DNA from: Actinomycetota bacterium
GTDB taxonomy: Bacteria > Actinomycetota > Thermoleophilia > Solirubrobacterales > 70-9
DNA length: 47,202 nucleotides
NCBI GenBank assembly: GCA_005885405.1
Contig: VAYN01000013.1
Location: forward strand, 134,350 to 181,551
Direction of reading: 5' to 3'
Positions 1 through 8,082 of this stretch are shown in pieces. Position numbers and translations under genes: made by a program. Each line of letters starts with the position of its first letter. Position 1 is the stretch's first letter. Below the pieces are notes generated by a model. The model saw only the letters and a list, made by a program, of their open reading frames with translations, searched no databases and was not told the origin of the DNA.

Positions 1-562
1 CAAGGGCGCTCATGATCAGCTGGTGCTTGTCGATATTCGAGAGTCGAGCCAGCACCGCAAGCACGTGAAACTCGTGGTCGAGCGTATCGGCGAACGGCGC
101 GCAGAAGGGCTGCACCGAATCTATCTTCTCCCGGTGACGTGCGGCCATTCCGGCCAGGGTGCGTTCTCGGATGCTGCGCTGTCCTCCGCTTGACTCCCAA
201 TAGCGTTCGCGGCTAGAGCAAATCGGGAATTGATTGGAACGGGTCGGCCGTCCGCCATTGAGCAACACGAGTTGCCAGACGAGATGATCCAGACTGGCGC
301 GCAGGTTATGGACGAAGTCTCCTACCAGTAGTCCCCAGCGAGGATTCCCGAGGGGCTCAAGAACCTCTAAGCGCATCTTGTAGATCCGGTCTTCACCTAC
401 CGCCGTGTGGTCGGAAATCACTCGGTGGCGCGGTTCGGCGGTGTAAGCGTTGAGCTCGCCATAGAGCTCTCGAAGATGGACGTGTGCACGGCGCAGCTTG
501 CTGAGCGGGCCAGCGAGCGACGGAAGCTGATGAGAATCGACTCTTGGTTCCTCGCCGGTCAT
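1..562 (-). CDS. Hypothetical protein, C-terminus cut by window edge
   Basis: An open minus-strand frame runs from an ATG at 562 to the left window edge (187 complete codons, no stop). It begins MTGEEPRVDSHQLPSLAGPL. It carries the signatures of a widespread uncharacterised family: NLRASLDHLVWQLVLLNGG, then an FPIC segment, then LARLSNIDKHQLIM near the visible end. These signatures are often seen in small actinobacterial proteins of unknown function. It lies on the same strand as the AbiE-type pair and less than 100 bp from the toxin stop, within DNA that looks like an integrated island. Function is unknown. The reading frame is convincing because the two motifs are spaced as in that family. 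Confidence 0.7.
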   Translation of the reverse strand, partial: MTGEEPRVDSHQLPSLAGPLSKLRRAHVHLRELYGELNAYTAEPRHRVISDHTAVGEDRIYKMRLEVLEPLGNPRWGLLVGDFVHNLRASLDHLVWQLVLLNGGRPTRSNQFPICSSRERYWESSGGQRSIRERTLAGMAARHREKIDSVQPFCAPFADTLDHEFHVLAVLARLSNIDKHQLIMSAL

Positions 563-651
563 ACCGGGCAAGCCTCCACTTCTTCCTCACTACTCGACGC
601 GACCTCAGCGGCTCAAGGCGCTTCAGCCTTTAGGAAGCGGACAGCAAGGGG

Positions 652-1623
652 TCAAAGTAGATCACGGAGTGCGGCGAATCGCTCCAGCACTTCACCGAAC
701 CCGGGATGAGGGCGGAAGAAGAGGCGTTGACACTCCTCCTCGTAGCCGGGCTCGATTCTCGCCCGGAGCTCGTCGGGCGGAAAGAGCGCGTTGCTGCTCG
801 TAAAGCGGAGGTCGGGCGGCGGGCGGTAGCTATTGGGAAAGTAGGTGCGGCTCTTCTCGTCGTAGTCGAGCCTGATCGCCTCGTACTCATCTGATTCCAG
901 CATCCCTATGACCTCGGCGCGGCCGGCGAGGACATGGAGGTCTGCGTAGTGGCGTACATCGCGACCCAGGGAAACCCCCTCCTTCTCGAGCCGCTCGACC
1001 TTGCCGTTAATGGCGAAGAGCTTCTCGACGAAGGTGCGGCGAAAGTGCAGAAGATCCATCTCGAAGGGCTCGATCCCCTCGATATCGAGCTCGTCCGCGG
1101 CTCCCCGTGCGCTCAGGAGATCGCCGACGATCGAGGAGATCTTGACCCTCGCGGTCGGCTGCTTGCCACTCTGGATGCCCGGCTCGAGACGGACGGTCGC
1201 CGGGAAGCCCTCGAGCGGGGGGAAGTGCGAGTGGTAACGGAAGGTGTCGATGCGCCCGCGCCCGCCAGTCGTTCGGGATTCGGCGCGAACGAACTCCAAG
1301 CCGTCAATAGCGGAGACGTCGCCGTTCAGTTCTTTCATCGTCCGGTCGATCGCTCGCTTGCTCCCCAACGGCGGCTCGGCAGCGGGATCGACGAAGAGGT
1401 CGATGTCCTCGGAAAAGCGGTCAAGCAGGCTCCATCCCTTCGAGAGGCTGGTACCCCCCTTGAAGATGGCCCGCTCGCCAAGCGTCGCGGCGATCGTTCG
1501 CAGGATCTCGGTGATCCAGTAGTCCTTCTCGACGAAGGTCTCAGGCAGCCCGGAGTCCGCCGCAGCCGCAGTTAGGAAGGCGGCGAAATCCGGGTGCTCC
1601 GAGAGCCTCACCGCGCCTGCCAC
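652..1623 (-). CDS. abiEii: AbiEii-type nucleotidyltransferase toxin
   Basis: A 323-residue protein of the AbiEii/AbiGii nucleotidyltransferase toxin family, the toxin half of type IV AbiE phage-defence or stability modules. The family motif KGGTSLSKG (residues 55-63) is followed by the acidic pair D73xD75 in FSEDIDLF, matching the nucleotidyltransferase core. The start is GTG (1623-1621), which lies 16 bp inside the ancestral end of the antitoxin frame, the arrangement expected for translational coupling. The antitoxin is now interrupted by an amber codon 104 bp upstream, so toxin translation may be altered. Family members transfer nucleotides to tRNA or other targets; the target here is unknown. 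Confidence 0.8.
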   Translation of the reverse strand: MAGAVRLSEHPDFAAFLTAAAADSGLPETFVEKDYWITEILRTIAATLGERAIFKGGTSLSKGWSLLDRFSEDIDLFVDPAAEPPLGSKRAIDRTMKELNGDVSAIDGLEFVRAESRTTGGRGRIDTFRYHSHFPPLEGFPATVRLEPGIQSGKQPTARVKISSIVGDLLSARGAADELDIEGIEPFEMDLLHFRRTFVEKLFAINGKVERLEKEGVSLGRDVRHYADLHVLAGRAEVIGMLESDEYEAIRLDYDEKSRTYFPNSYRPPPDLRFTSSNALFPPDELRARIEPGYEEECQRLFFRPHPGFGEVLERFAALRDLL

Positions 1624-2342
1624 TCGCGCGCGTTGGGCAGCACGGCCAAGATGCCGAAGTCGTACTTGCTGATCGGGTTGAGGCTCTCCCGCAACTGAGC
1701 GAGCGCGGCGGCGGGAGCGCCTGCCTGCTAGCCGAGGGCCCCCAGCATGGCCCGAACCCGAGGAGGTTCCGAGAGAGCCGCCTTGGCGAGCCTCCCGAAA
1801 CGTGCCCGGTCGGAGAGCATCGAAACGAGGCGCCGTGACGTCTCCTGCGGGGACAGGTCGCTGTAACGGGCGCGGTCTCGCAGAAGCTCGAGCAGGGCGC
1901 CATCGGATGCATCGAGCTCAAAGCGGGAGACCGGGCGACGAGTGCGCACGGTGGCGTTTTGAAGACCACCAGGCGCAGCGCTAGCCGGCGTCGCAAACTC
2001 GGGACGGGCCGGATTCTGCGTCGATAGCCCCAATGAGTTCCCGGCGCTCAGTCCGGCGGGATGAAGCGGCGCATCCAAGCCATGAGCAACCGCACCGCTG
2101 GCGCTTGGGATGCTCAGGCCGAGGGCGGTTTGCTTGGCTCGGTAGTAGAGACCCTTGCGCACTCGCTGCAACTCACCCCGGCTTGCGAGGCGCGAAAGCG
2201 CATGGGCGACAGCGGTTGCAGGCAGGTCGCGAAAGTCAGAGAGCGACCAATAGCGCTCGCCGCCTGCGCGCACCCGCTCAGAGACGCGCGTAGCGGTGCT
2301 ATTGGGACTGGGTCCCCGTCCTCGTCTTTTTCTCTTCGGCAT
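1608..2342 (-). pseudogene. abiEi: AbiEi-like antitoxin with in-frame amber stop
   Basis: A winged-helix antitoxin/regulator of the AbiEi (DUF6088-like) type. The frame from ATG 2342 stops at a TAG (1730-1728) after 204 residues ending MLGALG. The same frame then continues for 39 codons, reading QLRESLNPISKYDFGILAVL and ending REWQAR with TGA at 1608-1610. That tail resembles the usual C-terminus of this family, and its stop overlaps the toxin start. A single GAG-to-TAG change would explain the interruption. The N-terminal basic region and winged-helix part (roughly residues 15-70, ending RKGLYYRA) are intact. The product may be a shortened but functional antitoxin, a readthrough product, or a decaying gene. 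Confidence 0.72.
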
Positions 2343-2361
2343 AGCGCTAGCCTAGCTTATG

Positions 2362-2391
2362 TGGCAAGTTTTTTTGCCATTGAACTTGCCA
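2362..2391. promoter_or_regulatory. Inverted repeat upstream of the antitoxin gene, probable operator
   Basis: Perfect 9-bp arms TGGCAAGTT (2362-2370) and AACTTGCCA (2383-2391) are separated by 12 bp, 20 bp upstream of the antitoxin ATG. A further TTGCCA lies in the spacer. AbiEi antitoxins are known to repress their own promoter by binding inverted repeats, so autoregulation is the natural reading. The DNA here is AT-richer than its surroundings. Confidence 0.5.
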
Positions 2392-2445
2392 AATGATCTC
2401 TCACCTCCCTGCACCGTGGCGATTGAAACCACCCCGCCAAGGGGC

Positions 2446-2488
2446 TTGCCATGCAGAAGGTCGAGGGTTCGAATCCCTTCAGCCGCTC
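2446..2488 (+). tRNA. 3' fragment of a tRNA (Gly-like), probable attachment-site remnant
   Basis: The segment contains an anticodon-loop-like TTGCCAT, a variable region AAGGTC, a T arm with loop TTCGAAT and 5-bp stem (GAGGG/CCCTT), and a 3' acceptor strand CAGCCGC plus T. No matching 5' half (acceptor GCGGCTG, D arm) lies upstream. The best candidate, GCGATTG at 2419, is not followed by a D arm. The loop resembles tRNA-Gly(GCC). Site-specific integration into the 3' end of a tRNA gene leaves such a fragment at the distal end of the element. Here the element would lie to the left. Confidence 0.6.
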
Positions 2489-2494
2489 TTAGGG

Positions 2495-2519
2495 AAAGCC
2501 CCGCTTAGGCGGGCTTTTC
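2495..2519 (+). terminator. Rho-independent terminator after the tRNA fragment
   Basis: AAAGCCCCGC, loop TTA, then GGCGGGCTTT followed by TCT. The stem has one bulged C. It sits directly after the tRNA 3' end, as expected for a tRNA terminator, which supports the view that this is the original chromosomal tRNA end. Confidence 0.6.
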
Positions 2520-2532
2520 TGTTCAGACGACG

Positions 2533-2928
2533 CTAGGCGGTTCTGGACTCGCGGGAGGCGCGCCGTCGCTGTAGGCGTGATTCGACGAACTGCCTGAGGA
2601 AGGCCGCGACCAGGATCAAGGCAGCAGAGAAGGCCGTGAAGATCATCCCCCCGACCCAAAGGGGAAGCACCGGATCGCCGGTTTCATCGGCAGGCAGACC
2701 GAACGGAATCGTGAGCGGAATCGCCAGAACCGATAGAGCCGCGAGACGGGGGTCCCTAGTCCCGGCGCCGAGGAGCACCGATATGCCCAGACAGATCTCT
2801 CCCCACGACCCTCCGGGGTCCTCGTTCATCGAGAGGACCGCGACGACCATGCCGATCAGGTAAACGACGACAAAAGCGACACGAGTCATGGATGCGAGGT
2901 ACCCCAGGCGCGTCGGCTCAAGCCTCAC
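2533..2928 (-). CDS. Small integral membrane protein of unknown function
   Basis: A 131-residue protein with about three to four hydrophobic segments: VAFVVVYLIGMVVAVLSM (near 17-34), a central ICLGISVLLGAG, LAALSVLAIPLTIPFGL, and VGGMIFTAFSAALILVAAFL near the C-terminus. A basic tail ends RLQRRRASRESRTA. A second in-frame Met (residue 14, MTRVAF) is an alternative start that places the first membrane segment at the very N-terminus. It is the first chromosomal gene to the right of the tRNA fragment and is not recognisably part of any operon. No family was identified. Confidence 0.55.
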   Translation of the reverse strand: MRLEPTRLGYLASMTRVAFVVVYLIGMVVAVLSMNEDPGGSWGEICLGISVLLGAGTRDPRLAALSVLAIPLTIPFGLPADETGDPVLPLWVGGMIFTAFSAALILVAAFLRQFVESRLQRRRASRESRTA

Positions 2929-2941
2929 GCGAGGATGGGCT

Positions 2942-4618
2942 TCACCGCCACAGCTCGCGCCGCAGCATCTCGTTGCCGCGTTCGAGCTGGTCGATGGTGG
3001 CGTTGGCGACAGAGGGGGCCCGGGTGGCGCGGTTGATCCGGGCCTGGATCTCGCGGTGGGACTTCCTGGTCCGCTGGGCGACTTTGGCCACCAAGCTGCG
3101 GCGCTCGGCGCGCAGCCGCTCGCGGGCTTCGTAGGCCGACTCTCGTTTGGGCTCGGCCTCGGATGGGGCTTCAGTCTTCAGAGCGGTCGACTGCTTCGTC
3201 AACGGCTTCGGGTCGTCGGTCGGGAAGAGCTGGAGGGCCGTCTCGCTCATAATCGCCTCGTCCAGCTCAGCGTCGCCGGAGGCCAGAGCTGCAAAGCCGC
3301 CCCCCGGCTCGCCCTGCTCGAGGTCGGCGTCGTCTATCTCCCTCTCTTCCTCCTCGCCGATCGGCGAGAGATCGAGCGCGTGGCGGCGCTCCATCTCGAT
3401 CTCGTGGGCGAGCGCCTTCAGCCGCGAGTCGGCCGGCATCAGCAGGTAGCTCATCTGCCGTCGCGGTCCCGGGGTGGTCCGGATGAAGCGGCCGACCACC
3501 TGGCGGAAGAAGAGCTCGGTCCGGGCCGCCGTCGCGTAGATGCCGACCCGCAGGCGGGGGATATCGACGCCCTCGGAGACCATCAGGACCGAGACCAGCC
3601 AGCGTCGATTGGAGGAGGCGAACTCAGCGATGCGGCGGCTGGCGCCGGGCTCGTCGCTCATCACGAGCTCGGGCGTCTCCCCCGCGATCGACCCGAGCCT
3701 CGCGGCGATCGCCCGCGCGTGGTCCTGGTCGGAGGCGATGACGAGGCCGCCCGCGTCGGGGTGCCCGTCGGCGCGGACGGCGCTGAGCCTGGCGTCACCG
3801 TCGCGCAGCACCTCCCCCATCCACTCCCCCTCCGGACTGAGGGCCGTGCGCAGGCGCCGGGCCGACTCCACCGCCGGCAGCAGGAGGTCGAAATCGGCGC
3901 TGCGGAGGCGACCGTCCGATATCCACTCCATCTCGCCGTCGTAGGGCAGGAAGGTGATCGGGCGGCAGACCCGGTCGACCAGCGCCTGCGGGTAGCCGTA
4001 GACGTAGTCGGCCTGGCTGAAGCCGTCCGCGTCGTAGCTGACCCAGGGAATGGCCGAGTTGTCCGAGCGGAAGGGCGTGCCGGAGAGCAGCAGCCGGAAG
4101 CGGGCGCCGTCGAAGGCCCGGCGCGCCTGCAGTCCCCAGGCGGCCTGGTCGCCCATGTGGTGCGGCTCGTCGGCGATCAGCAGGGTCGACCGGCGAGCGG
4201 CGGCCTGGCGGTGGGTCTCCGGCCCAGCGGCGATCGTCTGGTAGGTGACGGCGACGCCGTGGAAGTCGCCCGACTCGGGTCCATCGGAGTTCGGCCGGTT
4301 CGGCTCGAGATCGATGCCGTAGCGACCCGCGTCAGCGGCCCACTGGCGGCAGATGTGGGTGGTCGGGCCGACGACGACGACGCGGGAGACGAAGCCGGCG
4401 CTGAGCATCCGATGGGCGATATGGAGGCCAAAGGTGGTCTTGCCGGCCGCCGGCGTAGCCGAGGCGAGGAAGCTCGTCTCCGTGTGCGCCCGAACGGCTT
4501 CGGTCGCCTCCTCCTGCCACGCACGGAGCGGGCGTTCTCCGGGCCATTTCGGCAGCGGTCGGGCCGGCGCCCTGCCGCCGGTCGGGTGCTGGGAAGAGTC
4601 GTACAAGGGCGGCAACAA
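2942..4618 (-). CDS. DEAD/DEAH-type superfamily II helicase
   Basis: An SF2 ATP-dependent helicase of about 558 residues. Visible motifs, numbered from a TTG at 4618: Walker A TPAAGKT (55-61), motif II DEPH (149-152), motif III-like SGTPFRS (178-184), and later VSEGVDIPRLRVGIYAT and VGRFIRTTPGPRR (motifs V/VI). The C-terminal third is acidic and charged, ending in a basic helical segment. The open frame extends further upstream to 4936, but that part overlaps the well-supported start of the divergent gene at 4704 and reads as non-coding. TTG codons at 4618, 4615 and 4606 are the nearest starts to the conserved WPGERPLRAWQ segment, so the exact start is unsettled. The partner or pathway is unknown; DNA repair or remodelling is inferred from the fold only. 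Confidence 0.8.
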   Translation of the reverse strand: MLPPLYDSSQHPTGGRAPARPLPKWPGERPLRAWQEEATEAVRAHTETSFLASATPAAGKTTFGLHIAHRMLSAGFVSRVVVVGPTTHICRQWAADAGRYGIDLEPNRPNSDGPESGDFHGVAVTYQTIAAGPETHRQAAARRSTLLIADEPHHMGDQAAWGLQARRAFDGARFRLLLSGTPFRSDNSAIPWVSYDADGFSQADYVYGYPQALVDRVCRPITFLPYDGEMEWISDGRLRSADFDLLLPAVESARRLRTALSPEGEWMGEVLRDGDARLSAVRADGHPDAGGLVIASDQDHARAIAARLGSIAGETPELVMSDEPGASRRIAEFASSNRRWLVSVLMVSEGVDIPRLRVGIYATAARTELFFRQVVGRFIRTTPGPRRQMSYLLMPADSRLKALAHEIEMERRHALDLSPIGEEEEREIDDADLEQGEPGGGFAALASGDAELDEAIMSETALQLFPTDDPKPLTKQSTALKTEAPSEAEPKRESAYEARERLRAERRSLVAKVAQRTRKSHREIQARINRATRAPSVANATIDQLERGNEMLRRELWR

Positions 4619-4703
4619 TAGGGTCGTTCGCGGTCGGGCTCCTCTCCCCCCGCGCCGGACGGATTGTGAGATAGCCTGAGCGCTCCGAGGCTCTGGAGGA
4701 AAT

Positions 4704-6611
4704 ATGCGGCGAGTAAATGTGCCAGCTAATTCGTATGCGCCGATTGCCGCTCTCGCGGTGATACTGGCGGTACTCTGCGCCGCGGCCCAGCCTGCCTTGG
4801 CGACCTTCCGCGAGGTCTCGCCCAACGGCACGGACGTCGACAATGAATGCCTCCTGCTGGGCCCCCCGTGCGCAACCATCCAGCACGCCATCGACGTGGC
4901 CGACAACGGCGATTGGATCGACCCCCACGCTGGCACCTACGCCGAAACCGTGACGATCGACAAGCCGCTGACGCTCTTCGGCCCCAACGGCAGCGCCCGA
5001 CCGGGCGAACCGCAAGCCGTAGTCGAAGGCGGAGCCGGCACGACGATCACCGTCATGTCACCCCGAGTAACGATCAGAGGGATGTCTGTCAATGCGGGCG
5101 CCACCGGAACCGCGATCAAAGCCTCGGGCGCCGATGTCGATGAACTCGAAGTAACGGAAAGCTTGATTTCCGGCGGATCCTCCGGCGTCCAACTGGAGAC
5201 CGGCGGAGATGAGATCACGATCGGCTACAACCTGATCGAAGGTGTTACCGACGGGATCCATCTAAGCGGGACCGGCTATTCGGGCCTCACCGTCCAAGCC
5301 AACAACCTCGACGACTCGATCGGCGCCCACGCATTTCTCACGGCCGACGGCACGACGATCGAAGGGATCGATTTCTGGGGCAACCAGATCTCGGCGCCAG
5401 TTCGGATAGCCCGGATCGAGAAGCAACCGAACGTCGAAAACGATCTCGGCTGGAACTCTTTCGACTCGGTCAGCGGTCCGCAACTGGCGATCAACGGCGA
5501 CCAGGTGCGAGTCATGAGCAACAGCTTCGAAGGGAAGGGCACTGCAGGCTGCCTGCAGATCATCGGTAGTCAAGGCGGAGCATCTCCATCCACCCACATT
5601 CTGGGCTCCAGCAACGAATTCGTCGACTGCGACCCCTATGGAGTCGAGCTTGGCCCCGGAGTCGAAGGCGTCCACATCTACGGCAACGACTTTCCGGGCT
5701 CAGACGACGGCATAGTCACTGACAACTCTTCCCCTTGGAACGTCACCGATCGGGTCGAAGTTCGCGCTAACCGCTTCGTCGGCACGGATCACCTCGGCAT
5801 CAACAACACGGTCGCCGGGACGCTCGACGCCCAGCAGAATTGGTGGGGCTGCAACGGTGGCCCCGGTCATCCGGGGTGTGACGGGGTGAGCGACGGAGTG
5901 GATGCAGGAGGCAACGCCGAGCTGATCGGGCGGATAGGCCCACTCGACGACGAAGACGGAATCCTGGAAATCCCCGAAGGGGACTCGATCACGCTCAATC
6001 CGGGGGAGAAGGCTGAAGTCGCCGCGGTGCTGACCACGGATGGGCAATGGCCCAACCTCGGGATCCCGATCGAACATTCCCCTATCGGCTTCTCGTCGTC
6101 GCTAGGAACTGTCTCACCGGCGGTCACCCACCTCCAGAACGGCTGGACGCTGGGTGTCTTCACCGCAGGGACGCCGGGCCACGGATGGATCACCATCAGC
6201 ATGGACAACCAGCAGACTCTTGTCCCGGTAACGGTCCGCGGCAGCGCGATCAACGCGCCTCCGACGCCGGCGCTCGACGCGGCGCCACGTCCTCCCGCCT
6301 TTGCACTGTCCCGAAACAGGATCTTCATCCGCGGTCGGCAAGCCACGATTGGGGCCCTCTCGTGCGCGAGTGCTTGTCGGGTGAAGGCGGCCCGGAGTCG
6401 AGTGTTCATCGGAGGGCACCGCTACCGAGCTCGGATGATGCCGCGCCGCGCCCTTGCCGCCGGATCGGTCACTCCGATCCACGTCGCCCTTCCGGCTTCG
6501 GCTCGGCGGGCTTTGACGAGACTCGGAAGCGGGCGCATTCGCGGCAGCCTCATCGTCGACTCTGCCGGCCAAACGACGACGCTCCCATTCTCAATCGGGG
6601 TCAAAGGTTGA
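4704..6611 (+). CDS. Secreted right-handed parallel beta-helix repeat protein
   Basis: A 635-residue exported protein. An N-terminal signal peptide (hydrophobic IAALAVILAVLCAAA, cleavage probable after QPALA near residue 33) is followed by a DUF1565/NosD-like start, ATIQHAIDVADNGDWI. Next comes a series of roughly 20-25-residue beta-helix coils with G-N and asparagine-ladder features such as VEVRANRFVGTDHLGI. The segment QNWWGCNGGPGHPGCDG is typical of the end of such helices. A beta-sandwich-like domain and a basic C-terminal region follow. The start is fixed by GGAGG at 4695-4699. Related proteins bind or cleave polysaccharide, but no catalytic residues can be assigned here. Confidence 0.75.
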   Translation: MRRVNVPANSYAPIAALAVILAVLCAAAQPALATFREVSPNGTDVDNECLLLGPPCATIQHAIDVADNGDWIDPHAGTYAETVTIDKPLTLFGPNGSARPGEPQAVVEGGAGTTITVMSPRVTIRGMSVNAGATGTAIKASGADVDELEVTESLISGGSSGVQLETGGDEITIGYNLIEGVTDGIHLSGTGYSGLTVQANNLDDSIGAHAFLTADGTTIEGIDFWGNQISAPVRIARIEKQPNVENDLGWNSFDSVSGPQLAINGDQVRVMSNSFEGKGTAGCLQIIGSQGGASPSTHILGSSNEFVDCDPYGVELGPGVEGVHIYGNDFPGSDDGIVTDNSSPWNVTDRVEVRANRFVGTDHLGINNTVAGTLDAQQNWWGCNGGPGHPGCDGVSDGVDAGGNAELIGRIGPLDDEDGILEIPEGDSITLNPGEKAEVAAVLTTDGQWPNLGIPIEHSPIGFSSSLGTVSPAVTHLQNGWTLGVFTAGTPGHGWITISMDNQQTLVPVTVRGSAINAPPTPALDAAPRPPAFALSRNRIFIRGRQATIGALSCASACRVKAARSRVFIGGHRYRARMMPRRALAAGSVTPIHVALPASARRALTRLGSGRIRGSLIVDSAGQTTTLPFSIGVKG

Positions 6612-6798
6612 ACGACGCTTACGAGAAACGAGAAAATAGTTTCGATTACCAAATATTGGGTAGTCTGCTGCTGTTCCCACATATCCATTCCCCGCCGACG
6701 CGAGGCGGGAGGAGCTTCACACGAGTTCGCACCGGCGCCGTTGATTCCCTGGCAACGGCTGCCCTATCGCTCTTCCCAGTCTCGCGTCGGTTTTTGTC

Positions 6799-7305
6799 TT
6801 AGTCGCGCAGCTCGGAGATCAGGTCGTCGAGGTCAAGCGGTCGGGTGCCCATTTCGACGCCGCCGTCAGGAGTCATCGGCCACTGATCTTTCGGCCGGTC
6901 CCAGTAGAGCTCGACCCCATTTTGGTCGGGATCGGCGAGGTAGAGGGCCTCGCTGACGCCATGGTCGGAGGCGCCTTCGAGCGGCCAGCGTGCCTCACTG
7001 AGGCGCCGCAGGGCGTCGGCAAGGGATCGGCGGGTGGGGTACCGGATCGCCGTGTGAAAGAGGCCGGTGGTCCCCGGTGCCGGTGGCGACCCGCCTTTCG
7101 ACTGCCAGGAGTTGAGGCCGATGTGGTGGTGGTAGCCGCCGGCGGAAATGAAGGCGGCGTCGGCGCCCCAGCGCTGCATCAGCTCGAAGCCGAGGATGCC
7201 GCAGTAGAACTCGAGGGCGCGGTCGACGTCGGCGACCTTGAGGTGGACGTGGCCGATGTCGACGCCGGCATCGATCGGCTCCGTCGTCCGCTCGCTCCCC
7301 TCCAT
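6799..7305 (-). CDS. VOC (glyoxalase/bleomycin-resistance/dioxygenase) family protein
   Basis: A 168-residue single-chain VOC protein with two beta-alpha-beta-beta-beta halves. The first half is IGHVHLKVADVDRALEFYCG; the second runs from LFHTAIRYPTRRSLADALRR to YLADPDQNGVELYWDRP. The likely metal ligands are the early His (GHVHLK), the His of GLFHTAI and the Glu of NGVELYW. The sequence resembles the extradiol dioxygenase (CatE-like) subgroup, but the substrate cannot be named. The ATG (7305) overlaps the RNase HI stop by one base (TGATG), so the two genes are co-transcribed. The longer open frame upstream (to 7929) is a shadow of the neighbouring genes. Confidence 0.82.
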   Translation of the reverse strand: MEGSERTTEPIDAGVDIGHVHLKVADVDRALEFYCGILGFELMQRWGADAAFISAGGYHHHIGLNSWQSKGGSPPAPGTTGLFHTAIRYPTRRSLADALRRLSEARWPLEGASDHGVSEALYLADPDQNGVELYWDRPKDQWPMTPDGGVEMGTRPLDLDDLISELRD

Positions 7306-7709
7306 CAGCGCTCTCCGTCCAGGGCTTCGTTGACGAGGCGGTCGGCGTCGGCGTTCTCGGCCCGGCGAACGTGGCGGATCGACCAGGAGTCGAAATCCCG
7401 CAGTGCCCGCTTCACCTCTTCGTGCAGTTTCTTCATGCCGGCGTTTTTGACTTTGTAGCGGCCTTCGACCTGACGCACCACCAGCTCGGAGTCGCCGATC
7501 AACTCGACCTCCCCCGCGCCGTGGCCGGCGGCTAGTTCGATCCCGCGCAGCAGCGCCCGGTACTCGGCGACGTTGTTGGTCGCCTCGCCGATTGCCTCCC
7601 CCACTTCCTCGAGCACGCTGCCGTCGCCGTTGCGCATGACGACTCCGATCGCCGCCGGGCCCGGATTGCCGCGGGCGCCGCCGTCGACGTTGACGGTGAC
7701 CTTGCTCAC
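7305..7709 (-). CDS. rnhA: Ribonuclease HI
   Basis: Ribonuclease HI (134 residues) hydrolyses the RNA strand of RNA-DNA hybrids. The four acidic active-site residues are visible in order: D in VDGGARGNPGPAA, E in TNNVAEYRALLRG, D in IGDSELVVRQ, and D in ENADADRLVNEAL. The protein ends soon after, so the C-terminal phosphatase domain fused to RNase HI in many actinobacteria is absent. The GTG start at 7709 forms a GTGA overlap with the stop of the upstream gene. An open extension to 7772 exists but only repeats the neighbour's sequence in another frame. Confidence 0.88.
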   Translation of the reverse strand: MSKVTVNVDGGARGNPGPAAIGVVMRNGDGSVLEEVGEAIGEATNNVAEYRALLRGIELAAGHGAGEVELIGDSELVVRQVEGRYKVKNAGMKKLHEEVKRALRDFDSWSIRHVRRAENADADRLVNEALDGER

Positions 7710-8074
7710 CGCGCCTGCGCTCGATCGCCGGCCAGCCGCAGCCTGCCGTCCTCGCCGACGAGGGCGTTCCACTGCTTAGCCGCCGCGTCGAGCTGGTCGA
7801 TCTCGCCGCCCTTGCCAAGCTCGAGAACCGGCCGCATCGGGTCGGTGACGTCCACTCCCCACTGGTACCAGGAGAGCTCCCAGGCGACCGTGACCCGGAC
7901 CAAGTTCGGGGCTCCGGCCGAGGCACCAACCGAGGCCTTAGGCACCCCCAGGGTGCGGGTAAGGCCGGTGACGGCGCGACCGGCGCTGCTCGAGTTGAAA
8001 TGCGCGATCGCGCGCTGGAACGGCGGGCCCTCGGCGAGGAGTGGAGGGTGCCGGCGTGACCTGAGCATGGCCAC
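7706..8074 (-). CDS. Conserved hypothetical protein coupled to RNase HI
   Basis: A 122-residue protein, or 120 residues if the ATG at 8068 is used; that ATG has an AGAAGG ribosome-binding site at better spacing than the upstream GTG. No family recognised. The core ends VRVTVAWELSWYQWGVDV, followed by a charged helical region, EIDQLDAAAKQWNALVGEDG. It is translationally coupled to rnhA by GTGA and starts only a few bases after the sigma factor stop. An inverted repeat at 7934-7966 lies within the coding sequence. Confidence 0.55.
   Translation of the reverse strand: MAMLRSRRHPPLLAEGPPFQRAIAHFNSSSAGRAVTGLTRTLGVPKASVGASAGAPNLVRVTVAWELSWYQWGVDVTDPMRPVLELGKGGEIDQLDAAAKQWNALVGEDGRLRLAGDRAQAR
7934..7966. 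repeat. Imperfect inverted repeat inside a coding sequence
   Basis: Arms GGCCTTA (7934-7940) and TAAGGCC (7960-7966) enclose a second pair, CACCC and GGGTG, with a few unpaired bases between. The whole would fold as a GC-rich hairpin. It lies in the hypothetical gene upstream of rnhA. It does not share the ends of the three-copy repeat family found elsewhere in the window. Confidence 0.45.
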
Positions 8075-8082
8075 CTTCTCGC

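Noticed and set aside
2419..2488. Complete tRNA gene
   Set aside because: GCGATTG at 2419 could weakly pair with the acceptor 3' strand, but there is no D arm and the anticodon stem does not pair, so only a 3' fragment is supported.
2888..4621. 577-residue plus-strand open frame opposite the helicase
   Set aside because: It is an antisense shadow: no family motifs, and composition follows the helicase codons on the other strand.
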